In this document: piece by piece, positions 6,831-14,631 of the stretch
How positions within the stretch are numbered: the stretch's first letter is position 1
Layout of the letters: the number at the start of each line of letters is the position of its first letter
From: Armatimonadota bacterium
GTDB lineage: Bacteria; Armatimonadota; Abditibacteriia; CG2-30-59-28
NCBI GenBank assembly: GCA_016199605.1
Contig: JACQGJ010000351.1
Coordinates: forward strand, 1 to 24,684
Direction of reading: 5' to 3'
Length of the DNA stretch: 24,684 nucleotides
Notes under the pieces: model-generated
Told to the model about the DNA's origin: nothing
Database searches by the model: none
What the model saw: only the letters and a program-made list of their open reading frames with translations
Position numbers and translations under genes: made by a program

Positions 6831-7826
6831 ATGGTTATCGGGCTTACCGGTCGATATGCGGCGGGGAAGGGCGAAGTTGCGCAGCAGTTGAAAGCCAAAG
6901 GCTTCATTTACCATTCCTTGTCGGATGCTCTCCGCGAAGAGCTGACGCGGCGCGGCGAAGAGATTACTCGGGAGAGACTGACCCAGGTCGGCAACGAGTT
7001 GAGGCAAAATGAGGGCTCGGGTGTCCTGGCGCGGTTGATCATGTCGCGGCTCGATCCCGCGCACAACGCGATTGTGGACAGCATCCGCAACCCCATGGAA
7101 GTCGAAGCGTTGCGCTCTCTCGACGAGTTCTTCCTGCTGTTCGTCGATGCTCCCGCCGAGGTCAGGTTCGAGCGGCTGAAGGCGCGGGCCCGAGAGCGCG
7201 ACCCTGTCACGTGGGAGGAGTTCCAACGAATGGAAGGCGCGGAAGTTTCGGGAGCAAGCCACCAGCAACAACTGGCCAAGGTTGAAGAGCTTGCAGACTT
7301 TCACGTCACAAATGGGACCACACTGGAGGACCTCCATCAACAGGTTGACGACGTAGTGTGCGAAATGCAGGCCAGAGCCTCAACCCAGCGACCTTCCTGG
7401 GACGCCTATTTCATGGATATCGCTACGGTCGTGTCTCGACGCTCCAACTGCATGAAGCGCAAAGTGGCCGCGGTAATCGTCAAAGACAAACGGATTATCT
7501 CGACCGGGTACAATGGCACTCCCCGAGGCGTGAGGAACTGCAATGAGGGAGGATGCCCTCGGTGCAACTCCTTCACTCAGTCGGGATCGGGGCTCACCGA
7601 GTGTTTGTGCTCCCATGGGGAGGAGAACGCTATCGTCCAGGCCGCCTATCACGGCATCGCCGTTAAAGACAGCACCCTCTATTCGACTTTCAGCCCGTGC
7701 CTCTTGTGCACCAAGATGATTATCAACTCCGGCATCAAGCGAGTTGTCTACAAAGCCGAGTATCCGCTCAACGAGGTTGCTTTCGACCTGTTCCGCCAGG
7801 CGGGAGTTCAGTGTGAAAAACTTTGA
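6831..7826 (+). CDS. P-loop kinase-like / dCMP deaminase fusion protein
   Basis: This 331-residue protein has two domains. Residues 1-180 form a P-loop nucleotide (monophosphate) kinase-like domain beginning MVIGLTGRYAAGKGEVAQQL. Its Walker A is G7-x4-G12-K13-G14, with Gly where Ser/Thr is normal. Residues 188-331 form a zinc-dependent deoxycytidylate deaminase domain with SWDAYFMDIA, GYNGTPRG, a Cys cluster NCNEGGCPRC, the zinc/catalytic motif H262-G263-E264 (normally HAE) and P289-C290-x2-C293. dCMP deaminase supplies dUMP for dTTP synthesis. Fusions of this architecture also include the yeast DCD1 type and bacterial anti-phage deaminases (AvcD type). The start at ATG 6831 has AGGAGG upstream and fits the kinase N-terminus. 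The gene leads a probable operon and overlaps the PhyH-like gene by 14 nt. The role could be housekeeping or defence; the sequence does not decide. Confidence 0.88.
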   Translation: MVIGLTGRYAAGKGEVAQQLKAKGFIYHSLSDALREELTRRGEEITRERLTQVGNELRQNEGSGVLARLIMSRLDPAHNAIVDSIRNPMEVEALRSLDEFFLLFVDAPAEVRFERLKARARERDPVTWEEFQRMEGAEVSGASHQQQLAKVEELADFHVTNGTTLEDLHQQVDDVVCEMQARASTQRPSWDAYFMDIATVVSRRSNCMKRKVAAVIVKDKRIISTGYNGTPRGVRNCNEGGCPRCNSFTQSGSGLTECLCSHGEENAIVQAAYHGIAVKDSTLYSTFSPCLLCTKMIINSGIKRVVYKAEYPLNEVAFDLFRQAGVQCEKL

Positions 7827-8523
7827 GTTCGCCCTCAACGCCGAGGAGGTTCTCAACTACGAACGACAAGGCTTCGTGGTTTGTCCTTCCATGATCCCGA
7901 CTTCCACGCTGGACCCGTTGTGCGGGGCCTTGGACAAGGCGCTGTCAGCGGGGAGGCAGCCCGGAGGGAGCGCGGACGGAGAGGCAAGCTCGCGGAGACC
8001 TGCAACACCGCGGACGGGGGCACTGCAGAACCTGTGGAGCGCCTCGCCAGACCTAACAAAGATCGCCTTCAACCAGTCGATGTCCGAGGCCGCTCTCGCG
8101 CTCTCCCGATCAGCAGAGATTCAGTTGCTGGGAGACAAGGCGATCTCGTACCGGTGGAGAGCGAACCGCGAAGCTGATTGGCGTCAGGATATGTCCTCGT
8201 GGCCCGGCGAGCACTTTCGGGCGCTTTCGGCTTGGATCGTGCTGGATGCAAGCCCTCACTATCGGCGGTTCCATTTCATCCCCGGCAGTCACAAGCTTCG
8301 CCAAGTCGAGGGCTCGCGTGCGAGAACCGCCCTCGGGAACATCCTGGCGCGCATGTATGCGGAGGGTTTCTCCATGAGCCAGCCGGTGGAGGTGGAAGCC
8401 ACGGCTGGAATGGTTCTTTTCTGCAATGGCTGCGTCTTCAGCCATCTCTCCGTAGATCGGCAAGGAACCCCCTGGAGGATGTACAAGCTCATCTACCTGC
8501 CAGGCAGCAGGGAGAAGGATTGA
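7813..8523 (+). CDS. Phytanoyl-CoA dioxygenase (PhyH)-like protein, altered iron site
   Basis: The 236-residue product matches the PhyH branch of the Fe(II)/2-oxoglutarate dioxygenase fold. Visible marks are the ALSAWIVLDA strand followed by FHFIPGSHKL, and a C-terminal HLS...PWRM block that aligns with the family's HxS...R (distal iron His and 2-oxoglutarate Arg). The proximal HxD iron motif reads RQD (ADWRQDMSSW), so one of three iron ligands appears to be Arg. The protein may therefore be inactive as an oxygenase or bind metal differently. The GTG start at 7813 overlaps the preceding gene by 14 nt and has CGGGAG about seven bases upstream, suggesting translational coupling. fmt follows after 20 nt. 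The substrate is unknown. Confidence 0.75.
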   Translation: MKNFEFALNAEEVLNYERQGFVVCPSMIPTSTLDPLCGALDKALSAGRQPGGSADGEASSRRPATPRTGALQNLWSASPDLTKIAFNQSMSEAALALSRSAEIQLLGDKAISYRWRANREADWRQDMSSWPGEHFRALSAWIVLDASPHYRRFHFIPGSHKLRQVEGSRARTALGNILARMYAEGFSMSQPVEVEATAGMVLFCNGCVFSHLSVDRQGTPWRMYKLIYLPGSREKD

Positions 8524-8543
8524 CCGCACAGCAGGAACCAGGA

Positions 8544-9482
8544 ATGCGCATTGTGTTCATGGGTACCCCGGACTTCGCTGTACCCAGTCTTGAGAAACTC
8601 ATCGATTGCTCCTATGAGATCATGGCGGTGGTGACTCAGCCCGATCGACCTCGAGGTCGAGGGCAGAAAACGACACCGCCGCCCGTGAAGGCCTTCGCCC
8701 ATCAGCACGGTCTTCTGGTTGCGCAGCCCGAGTCTGTAAACGAGGAGGCTTTCGTGGAGCGCCTTACGACCTGGCGCCCAGACTGCGTCGTCGTTGTGGC
8801 GTTCGGTCAGATACTGAAAAGGTCGGCCTTGGCGGTGTCTCCCTTGGGATGCGTGAACGTGCATGCTTCTCTCCTTCCCCGATATCGCGGTGCCGCTCCC
8901 ATCCACCGTGCAATCCTGAATGGGGATTCATCGACCGGCGTAACTACCATGAAGATGAACGAAAGAATGGATGCAGGAGACCTCCTGCTCCAACTGGAGA
9001 TTCCCATCCACGAAGGAGACACAACCGGAATTGTGGAGCAGAGACTTGCAGTCGTCGGTGCTTCTTTGCTTGTTGAGACGTTGCAGGGCCTTCAAGCGGG
9101 GACTGTCTCTCCCAGTCCTCAGGAGGAGAGCGGGGCCACCTTTGCTCCGCTGATCCGCAACAGCGATGGAGCAATGCGTTGGGCGCATCCGGCCCGCGTT
9201 CTGCACAATCAGGTGCGCGGACTGAACCCGAGCCCTGGCGCCTTCACTCAGTTAGCCGGCCGACTGCTCAAAGTGTGGCGTACCGAGGTGGCGGAACCCG
9301 GCAGTGTCACAGGATCTCCGGGGCAGGTCGTTGGCCTGGACTCGGAAGGATTCCCCCGCGTTCAGACCGGAGGGGGGTGGCTGCGGCTAAACGAAGTGCA
9401 GCCTCAGGACCGCAAACGGATGGGGGGCGACGAGTGGGCTCGTGGGACCCGCCTCCAGGGCGGAGAACAACTATACTCGTGA
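8544..9482 (+). CDS. fmt: Methionyl-tRNA formyltransferase
   Basis: The 312-residue protein is of normal length for Fmt, which formylates initiator Met-tRNA using 10-formyl-THF. MRIVFMGTPDFAVPSLEKL is the classic N-terminus. The formyltransferase core shows N105 and H107 in VNVHASLLPRYRGAAPIHRA and D143 in RMDAGD, equivalent to the catalytic Asn-His-Asp. The C-terminal tRNA-binding domain follows (about 205-300, with VRGLNPSPGAF). An open frame extends upstream to 8178, but the family N-terminus fixes the start at ATG 8544, with AGGA seven bases before. It lies in an operon behind the PhyH-like gene, with rsmB downstream as in the common def-fmt-rsmB neighbourhood; def is not in the window. 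The stop codon lies inside the 5' stem of the structured repeat. Confidence 0.97.
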   Translation: MRIVFMGTPDFAVPSLEKLIDCSYEIMAVVTQPDRPRGRGQKTTPPPVKAFAHQHGLLVAQPESVNEEAFVERLTTWRPDCVVVVAFGQILKRSALAVSPLGCVNVHASLLPRYRGAAPIHRAILNGDSSTGVTTMKMNERMDAGDLLLQLEIPIHEGDTTGIVEQRLAVVGASLLVETLQGLQAGTVSPSPQEESGATFAPLIRNSDGAMRWAHPARVLHNQVRGLNPSPGAFTQLAGRLLKVWRTEVAEPGSVTGSPGQVVGLDSEGFPRVQTGGGWLRLNEVQPQDRKRMGGDEWARGTRLQGGEQLYS

Positions 9483-9556
9483 AGGAGGAAACCCCAACCT
9501 TTTCACACCCGCTACGGCGAGATCCAAAAGAGGGGACGCTCGACCTTCACGAGTAT
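9473..9556 (+). ncRNA. Structured repeat element, copy 2 (84 nt), in fmt 3' region
   Basis: The ends ATACTCGTGAAGG (9473-9485) and CCTTCACGAGTAT (9544-9556) form a perfect 13-bp stem. Inside, CCCC pairs with GGGG and CTTTT with AAAAG, closing on a loop with TTTTCACACCC and GATCC. These blocks are conserved in the copy at 4650-4734. The 5' stem includes the fmt stop codon TGA (9480-9482). An intrinsic terminator begins 9 nt after the element. It may be a 3'-UTR-derived small RNA, a regulatory aptamer or a mobile palindromic element. I do not recognise it as a known RNA class. Confidence 0.6.
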
Positions 9557-9565
9557 GGCATGAAA

Positions 9566-9589
9566 CGCCCAAATCGGGGCGGTTTTTTT
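9566..9589 (+). terminator. Rho-independent terminator
   Basis: CGCCC (9566-9570) and GGGCG (9577-9581) form a stem with a 6-nt loop, followed by GG-linked T-run of seven (9583-9589). It ends the kinase-deaminase/PhyH/fmt operon directly after the structured repeat. Confidence 0.85.
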
Positions 9590-9599
9590 GATAATTCGT

Positions 9600-9628
9600 T
9601 TGTAATAAACTATCGCCGATAGTAAAAT
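9600..9628 (+). promoter_or_regulatory. Promoter of TPR-rsmB unit with internal inverted repeat
   Basis: TTGTAA (9600-9605) and TAAAAT (9623-9628) are 17 nt apart. A perfect inverted repeat ACTATC-GCC-GATAGT (9609-9623) fills the spacer and touches the -10, the position expected of a repressor operator. It follows the upstream terminator by 11 nt. Confidence 0.5.
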
Positions 9629-9678
9629 AGGGGCGCATTTGATTCGCCTTGGAATTCCCAGATAGGTTGAGGCGCGAC

Positions 9679-10038
9679 GTGACCGTGCAGGAAAAGCTTC
9701 TGCAAGCAGACCAACACCGCATAAGTGGGCAGTACGACGAAGCCGTTGCGCTATACCAGGAAGTTTTGGGCGAGGACCCGTCCCACTTCGAGTCGCATGT
9801 TGGGCTGGGACTGGTCTACGGGTTCACCGGGTTGTTTGACGAGTCCATCGATCTTCTGAAAAAGGCAGTGGAATTGCGGCCAGAGTCCCCTGACGCGATT
9901 CTCAACCTGGGAAAAACCTACACGATGCTTGGAATGTACGAAGAGGCGCGACCGGCCCTCGTGCGAGTTCTCGAGATTGACCCCGAGAACCTTGAGGCCA
10001 CGAAGCAACTCCATTTCCTGGCCGACTTCGGTTTTTGA
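9679..10038 (+). CDS. Small TPR-repeat protein
   Basis: The product (119 residues from GTG 9679) consists almost wholly of three tetratricopeptide-like helix pairs: SGQYDEAVALYQEVLGEDPS, TGLFDESIDLLKKAVELRPE and LGMYEEARPALVRVLEIDPE, each with the Gly-Tyr/Leu and Ala/Pro spacing of TPRs. TPRs mediate protein-protein contacts; no catalytic domain is present and no partner can be named. There is no ATG. GTG 9679 has GAGG six bases upstream and is preferred; TTG 9649 would add ten residues with a poorer site. The gene has its own promoter and is followed after 28 nt by rsmB, so the two are probably cotranscribed. Confidence 0.8.
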   Translation: MTVQEKLLQADQHRISGQYDEAVALYQEVLGEDPSHFESHVGLGLVYGFTGLFDESIDLLKKAVELRPESPDAILNLGKTYTMLGMYEEARPALVRVLEIDPENLEATKQLHFLADFGF

Positions 10039-10066
10039 GGCCCACATCATCGCATCCCGGCGAGCA

Positions 10067-11470
10067 TTGAAAACGCACCACGCGACCGGTTCAGTCCTTG
10101 CGGGTAAGACCTCCTCCGTCAGTCTGGCCCGGAGCATGGCGGTCAGAATGTTGACTCAACACGAATCAACAGTCGGAAACTGGGACACTCTCAATGCCGA
10201 GATGGAGTCGTCCCAAATGGAACAGCGAGATCGATCTTTCGCCCGACTCCTTCTTCGAGGCGTTCTGAAGAACCGAAGCAGTCTCGATTGGACACTGGAG
10301 CGCTATTGTTCGCAGCCTCTGGATCGCATGGAGAGGTCGAGCCTCAATGTTTTAAGGTTGGGGGCGTTCGAGCTTCTTCACCTTCCAGACAAGCCTGCGC
10401 CTGTCATTGTCAACGAGTATGTCAACCTCGCCCGGTCTGTTGGTCATGAAGGAATGGCCCGGTTCACCAATGCGGTGTTGCGACGCATCGCGGAGTCCCG
10501 GGGAGAGACCTGCTTACCCTCTCAGGAGGGAGATCCCGTCCGTGATCTGGCGCTTCGGTGCTCCCACCCCGAATGGATGGTCGCTCGTTGGATCAGTCGT
10601 TTCGGCGCGGAGGAAACCGAGACCTTGTGCAGGCTCAACAACGAGCCGCCAGTCCTGTGCCTTCGCATCAACCAGCTCAAGTCGAGCACGGAGGAAGTGG
10701 CGCGGACTTTCACGGAGGCAGGGATTGCCTTCAGAGTAAGCTCTTACCTGGCAGACTGTCTGCTGATCGAGTCCCGGCTGACGGAGGCGGGTGTGAACTC
10801 GCTTATTGATCTTCCGGGTTTCAGTGAGGGCTGGTTCACCATTCAGGATGAGGCTTCCCAGTTGGCTACTTTAGCCGTCGGGCCGGTATCTGGCGAGACC
10901 ATCCTCGACGTCTGTGCAGCGCCCGGGGGCAAGACGACCTATCTTTCCCAACTCATGCGGGGACAGGGGCGGATCATCGCGATTGACAGGAGCGCCAAAC
11001 GGCTGCACTCTCTCCGTGAGAACTGCCAGCGACTCGGCGTTACCAACACGGAGTGCTATTCTGGTGATTTCCGTCACCTCGCCGGTGAGTTCCTTGAGGC
11101 AGCGGAAGCTTGTCTGGTTGACGCGCCTTGTTCGGGGACAGGTGTGCTGAGACGCAAACCCGACATCCGGTGGCGAAGACAAGAGAAGGACCTGGTCTCG
11201 CTGGCCGATCTGCAGTTTCAGCTTCTCGCAGCCGCGGCCACGACCGTTAGACCCGGCGGTCGGGTTATCTACAGCACGTGTTCCATCGAATGGGAGGAAA
11301 ATACCGAAGTCGTCAACAGGTTCCTTCAGGAACACCGCGACTTCACTCGGGAGCCTCTGACCTGGCTGCCACAGGTCATGCTGGATGAGGAAGGGTGCTT
11401 GTCCTGCCTCCCACACCGCCACAAGACTGACGGGGGCTTCGCGGCAAGATTAGTCAGAAAACCAGGATGA
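10067..11470 (+). CDS. rsmB: 16S rRNA (cytosine-967-C5)-methyltransferase RsmB
   Basis: The protein has the RsmB order: an N-terminal NusB-like RNA-binding domain (SLARSMAVRML ... DRSFARLLLRGVLKN ... VNEYVNLARSVG) and a C-terminal AdoMet methyltransferase domain. Motif I DVCAAPGGKTTYLSQ is near residue 281, the DAPCSGTG Cys motif near 351 and the STCS catalytic Cys motif near 403. It methylates C967 of 16S rRNA using two cysteines. The start is uncertain. ATG 10136 (MAVRML) would cut into the first conserved helix, since E. coli RsmB has residues before its RSMA. TTG 10067 restores that helix and gives 467 residues, so I prefer it. The neighbouring fmt fits the known conserved cluster. Confidence 0.92.
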   Translation: MKTHHATGSVLAGKTSSVSLARSMAVRMLTQHESTVGNWDTLNAEMESSQMEQRDRSFARLLLRGVLKNRSSLDWTLERYCSQPLDRMERSSLNVLRLGAFELLHLPDKPAPVIVNEYVNLARSVGHEGMARFTNAVLRRIAESRGETCLPSQEGDPVRDLALRCSHPEWMVARWISRFGAEETETLCRLNNEPPVLCLRINQLKSSTEEVARTFTEAGIAFRVSSYLADCLLIESRLTEAGVNSLIDLPGFSEGWFTIQDEASQLATLAVGPVSGETILDVCAAPGGKTTYLSQLMRGQGRIIAIDRSAKRLHSLRENCQRLGVTNTECYSGDFRHLAGEFLEAAEACLVDAPCSGTGVLRRKPDIRWRRQEKDLVSLADLQFQLLAAAATTVRPGGRVIYSTCSIEWEENTEVVNRFLQEHRDFTREPLTWLPQVMLDEEGCLSCLPHRHKTDGGFAARLVRKPG

Positions 11471-11545
11471 GACCGCTGGCGAGCAGGAATACAGCACGGG
11501 TCCGCTACGAGACTCTACCCGTACACAGAGAAAGGGAGTAACCAT

Positions 11546-11935
11546 TTGCAGAGCGCATTTATCAATCAACCGTTGGTCCAAATCCTCACGGCGGTCGCTA
11601 TAGGAGCCGTTGCCCAGATTCTCCTGAAGATGGGAGTCAACGAGGTTTTCCCCCAGGGACTTAACTTGTCTCTTCGCGTGTTCTCCGCCTTTCTTTCCTG
11701 GCGTGTGCTGTGTGGCTTTGTGCTTTACGCAGTCAGCAGCCTGCTGTGGCTCATGGTCCTCTCCAAGAGAGATCTCAGCTATGCCTACCCGATGATTGCC
11801 GTCGGATACGTGGTCGTCGTCTTCCTCTCGTGGCTCGTGTTCAAAGAACACGTGCCCTTGCTGCGGATCGGCGGGCTGGCGCTGATCTGCCTTGGGGTTG
11901 CGGTCGTTGGACTCTCCGCGGGAACAAAGCCTTGA
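11546..11935 (+). CDS. Four-TM SMR/EamA-like transporter (ArnE/F-like flippase candidate)
   Basis: The 129-residue protein is very hydrophobic, with four predicted membrane helices (roughly 8-28, 45-65, 70-92 and 105-125). The first helix carries GAVAQILLKMG, typical of the small EamA-like/ArnE group. It lacks the membrane-embedded Glu of EmrE-type drug exporters, so drug efflux is unlikely. AYPMIAVGYVVVVFLSWLVFKEH is also typical of the family. In this group ArnE/ArnF flip undecaprenyl-phosphate-linked sugars. The start is TTG at 11546, with GGGAG seven bases before. The gene lies between rsmB and a YfhO-family protein and could supply lipid-linked sugar to it; this partnership is inferred. 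Confidence 0.72.
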   Translation: MQSAFINQPLVQILTAVAIGAVAQILLKMGVNEVFPQGLNLSLRVFSAFLSWRVLCGFVLYAVSSLLWLMVLSKRDLSYAYPMIAVGYVVVVFLSWLVFKEHVPLLRIGGLALICLGVAVVGLSAGTKP

Positions 11936-11950
11936 TCTCGTTGGATTAAC

Positions 11951-14320
11951 ATGAGACCACTCGCCCGGGCACAGCCGATCCTCTTCCTTGCCCTTCTGCC
12001 TCTTGCTTTCTTCTCGTCGGTCCTGTTCAGTGATCGCGTCCTGCTGCCCGGGGGTTTCCTTCAGCAGATTCAGCCCTTCGCAGCCCTGCGAGAGAGGGCG
12101 CCCAGCCACCCGAATGACGAGCCATCCAACTGGAATGCCCTACAATGGGACGCCCTCGCTCAGTATTACCCCTGGAGGCTCTACGCCAAGCAGTCACTCC
12201 GCCGGAACGAAATCCCTCTGTGGAACCCGCATGAGTTCTGCGGTTCGCCGTTTGTGGCGAATGGTCAGTCGGCTGTCTTCTATCCCTTCAATCTTCTCTT
12301 CTGGGTGCTGCCAACCGCAGTGGCTTTCGGATGGTCCGCAGCTCTGCACGTCTTCCTTGCCGGAGCCTTCATGTTCGCGTTTGCCCGAACCATGAAGCTT
12401 TCTACGATCGCCTCCCTGGTGGCATCGATGAGCTTCATGTTCTGTGGCTTCGTGGTCACCTGGCTTGAGCTGCCGACACTTGTGAACGTCGCGGTGTGGT
12501 TTCCCCTCCTGTGTCTCCTGCTGGAGAAATGTCTCCGAAGCCCCACCCTTGGTCTGCTATCGCTTCTCGCCGTGGTCACGGGAGTGCAATTCCTCGCCGG
12601 TCACTTTCAGGTCTCGTTCTATCTCCTGCTTCTCGTCGGTCTTAGAGTGTTGTGGGAGCTTGGGGGCCGCCTCCTCGCCACCAAGGTGAAAGGGGCCAAT
12701 GTCTCTCGCGAGCTACTCCCGCTCGGGGCGGTGAGCCTTGCGCTCTTGTTGGGTTTCGGGCTTGCGGCGATTCAGATTGCTCCCACTGCCGAGTTGGCTC
12801 GACACAGTCATCGCGCCGGCCATCCCACCGTAGAGGGATATCGCTGGTATGTGGCTAACGCCATGCCCTGGGAGCACTTGGGAACCCTTTTCATCCCGGA
12901 TCTGTATGGCAATCCAACAAGGAGTATATACGTGGGGCCCGGGAGCCGTACTGGCGGAGCGGGAAGCTACACCGAGTTTTGCGGCTATGTCGGATTCCTT
13001 CCAATGGTTCTGTCTCTGATGAGTTTCCCTTACTTGCGAAAGACTCGGTCCGGCTTTTACGGGTTCTTGATGGCTTTCTCTCTTCTGGTCGCGCTGGGCA
13101 CCCCGGTGGCCTCATTGTTGTATTTCCACGCTCCCGGTTTCAGTCAGATGGGAGGATTCTCGCGGATTCTCGTGCTCTTCTGCTTTTCTGCCAGTTTCCT
13201 TGCCGGTGTCGGCTGGGAACACGCAGTCCAACCGGGAGCCCAAACGGCAAGAAGGTCGCTGATCGTCTTGGGGGGGATCGCCCTGCTCGGCTGTCTCTTC
13301 GCGTACCTTGTGGCCCGTAGCGCGTTTTTTGGTGAGGCCAATCTCTCAAGCTCCCTGGCGACTCTACCAACCGGAGCGGAGCCTGCCCTGTGGTTGCCCT
13401 GGTTGTGGTTGATCCTCGCCTTCGCCTTCTCCTTCGAGAAGATCAGCCGCCCGGCTTTCAACATGTTGTCTTTGGCGATAGTCGCGACCGACCTGTTCAG
13501 CTTCGGAGTGGGTTTCAACCCCTCGGCCCCACGGGAAGCAATTTACCCTAAGCTCAATTGGACGCAAGCCGCAGAACCGCGAGCTCGCTCACTGAGCGTC
13601 TCAGAAGGCTGGTCTCTCTACCAGTTTCCAGACGCGACACTTCCTCCGAACGGTCCCATGGCGTATGGCCTTTACGATATTCAGGGATACGACTCGCTGC
13701 AAACGCGCCAGTACAAGGCGCTCGCCTCCCGCCTCGAACGCAACAACCCAACTCCAGTGGAGAATGGGAACATGCTGCTGCTCCGCAACGTTCAATCGCC
13801 ATGGATCAACGTGCTGGGAGTGAGGTACGTCCTGTCAGCGACCCCGCTGCTCTCCCCGTGTTTGCGGATGATCCGCGAGAGCCCGTTATTCGTCTACGAG
13901 AATCCTCGACGCTATCCTCCGGCCTTTGTGGTCGACTCGTTTCCATCGCCTGAAGAGGTCGAACGTGGAATCGTCTTCCGACCTGCGGCCCTCCTCACTT
14001 ACTCATCACTCAAGGTCGAGATCAAACCGCCTCAAGTCGGCGGATACCTGATGCTGACCGATGCCCACTTCCCCGGGTGGCGCGTCTTCCTTGAGGGACG
14101 TGAAGCAACGCCTCTCCTCTGGGCTGAGGCGCTGAGGGCCGTGCGCCTCCCGGAACACCCCGTGAAGTCAGTTGCCTGGGTATACCTGCCTGCGACCTAC
14201 AGATTGGGGGCCTTCCTGTCCTGCGCGTCATTGATGGTTCTCTCCGGTGTTATGTCCTGCAAATTGTTTCGCGAGACCCGGAACTTCCCATCCGAGCCTA
14301 TCCCCTCTAATGAAGTATGA
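11951..14320 (+). CDS. YfhO-family polytopic membrane protein (GT-C-like glycosyltransferase)
   Basis: The 789-residue protein has an N-terminal helix followed by a periplasmic loop with DALAQYYPWRLYAKQSL and EIPLWNPHEFCGSPFVANGQ, the hallmark of bacterial YfhO proteins. About twelve membrane segments follow up to residue 520. A soluble C-terminal domain has DAHFPGWRVFLEGREA, then a last helix near residue 760. YfhO of Bacillus is linked to envelope glycosylation as a GT-C-type transferase using polyprenyl-phosphate sugar; the substrate here is unknown. The start ATG 11951 is 15 nt after the SMR-like gene, indicating one operon. Confidence 0.82.
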   Translation: MRPLARAQPILFLALLPLAFFSSVLFSDRVLLPGGFLQQIQPFAALRERAPSHPNDEPSNWNALQWDALAQYYPWRLYAKQSLRRNEIPLWNPHEFCGSPFVANGQSAVFYPFNLLFWVLPTAVAFGWSAALHVFLAGAFMFAFARTMKLSTIASLVASMSFMFCGFVVTWLELPTLVNVAVWFPLLCLLLEKCLRSPTLGLLSLLAVVTGVQFLAGHFQVSFYLLLLVGLRVLWELGGRLLATKVKGANVSRELLPLGAVSLALLLGFGLAAIQIAPTAELARHSHRAGHPTVEGYRWYVANAMPWEHLGTLFIPDLYGNPTRSIYVGPGSRTGGAGSYTEFCGYVGFLPMVLSLMSFPYLRKTRSGFYGFLMAFSLLVALGTPVASLLYFHAPGFSQMGGFSRILVLFCFSASFLAGVGWEHAVQPGAQTARRSLIVLGGIALLGCLFAYLVARSAFFGEANLSSSLATLPTGAEPALWLPWLWLILAFAFSFEKISRPAFNMLSLAIVATDLFSFGVGFNPSAPREAIYPKLNWTQAAEPRARSLSVSEGWSLYQFPDATLPPNGPMAYGLYDIQGYDSLQTRQYKALASRLERNNPTPVENGNMLLLRNVQSPWINVLGVRYVLSATPLLSPCLRMIRESPLFVYENPRRYPPAFVVDSFPSPEEVERGIVFRPAALLTYSSLKVEIKPPQVGGYLMLTDAHFPGWRVFLEGREATPLLWAEALRAVRLPEHPVKSVAWVYLPATYRLGAFLSCASLMVLSGVMSCKLFRETRNFPSEPIPSNEV

Positions 14321-14558
14321 AGTCTTTGATGTGTTGAGAGACCTGCCTTCGACACACAAATCCATCAACGAGGTGATGAAGACGAAGAAAGCTCATCGGC
14401 CGGGAGGCGAAGGCCAGCGGCCGCAACATCCGGAAGGGCATGAGACCACCTCCGCCTGCTACCCAAGCCCTCGCCTGCGAAGGGGGGAGTGTCACCTCCG
14501 AACCCCTCTTCCCGTTACACGCACCCAGCACCCCTTCCCGATCGGTTCATCGTTTCTG
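14321..14558. other. Intergenic stretch without recognised gene
   Basis: No convincing gene, terminator with T-run or repeat is seen between the YfhO stop and the next promoter. A short ATG frame (MKSLMC) and a Lys-Arg-Pro-rich open stretch lack ribosome-binding sites and were not called. Confidence 0.5.
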
Positions 14559-14588
14559 TTGTCACTGCATCGTCTCACCGGATATAAT
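14559..14588 (+). promoter_or_regulatory. Sigma70-type promoter of small membrane protein gene
   Basis: TTGTCA (14559-14564) and TATAAT (14583-14588) are separated by 18 nt. The predicted start near 14595 gives a leader of about 37 nt before ATG 14632. Confidence 0.65.
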
Positions 14589-14631
14589 GTGATGTGTCGG
14601 GCAGAACACTGAGTAAGGGAAGTGTCAGTCC

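Noticed and set aside
5133..8523. Possible bacterial alpha-oxidation pair (TPP lyase plus PhyH)
   Set aside because: The peroxisomal PHYH/HACL1 pair is suggestive, but the genes are separated by the deaminase fusion and a promoter, the PhyH iron site is altered, and no CoA-related gene is near.
6831..9556. Toxin-antitoxin reading: structured element as an AvcI-like RNA for the deaminase
   Set aside because: AvcI lies next to the 5' side of avcD, whereas here the element is two genes downstream and its other copy lies upstream of a different gene; no evidence of complementarity.
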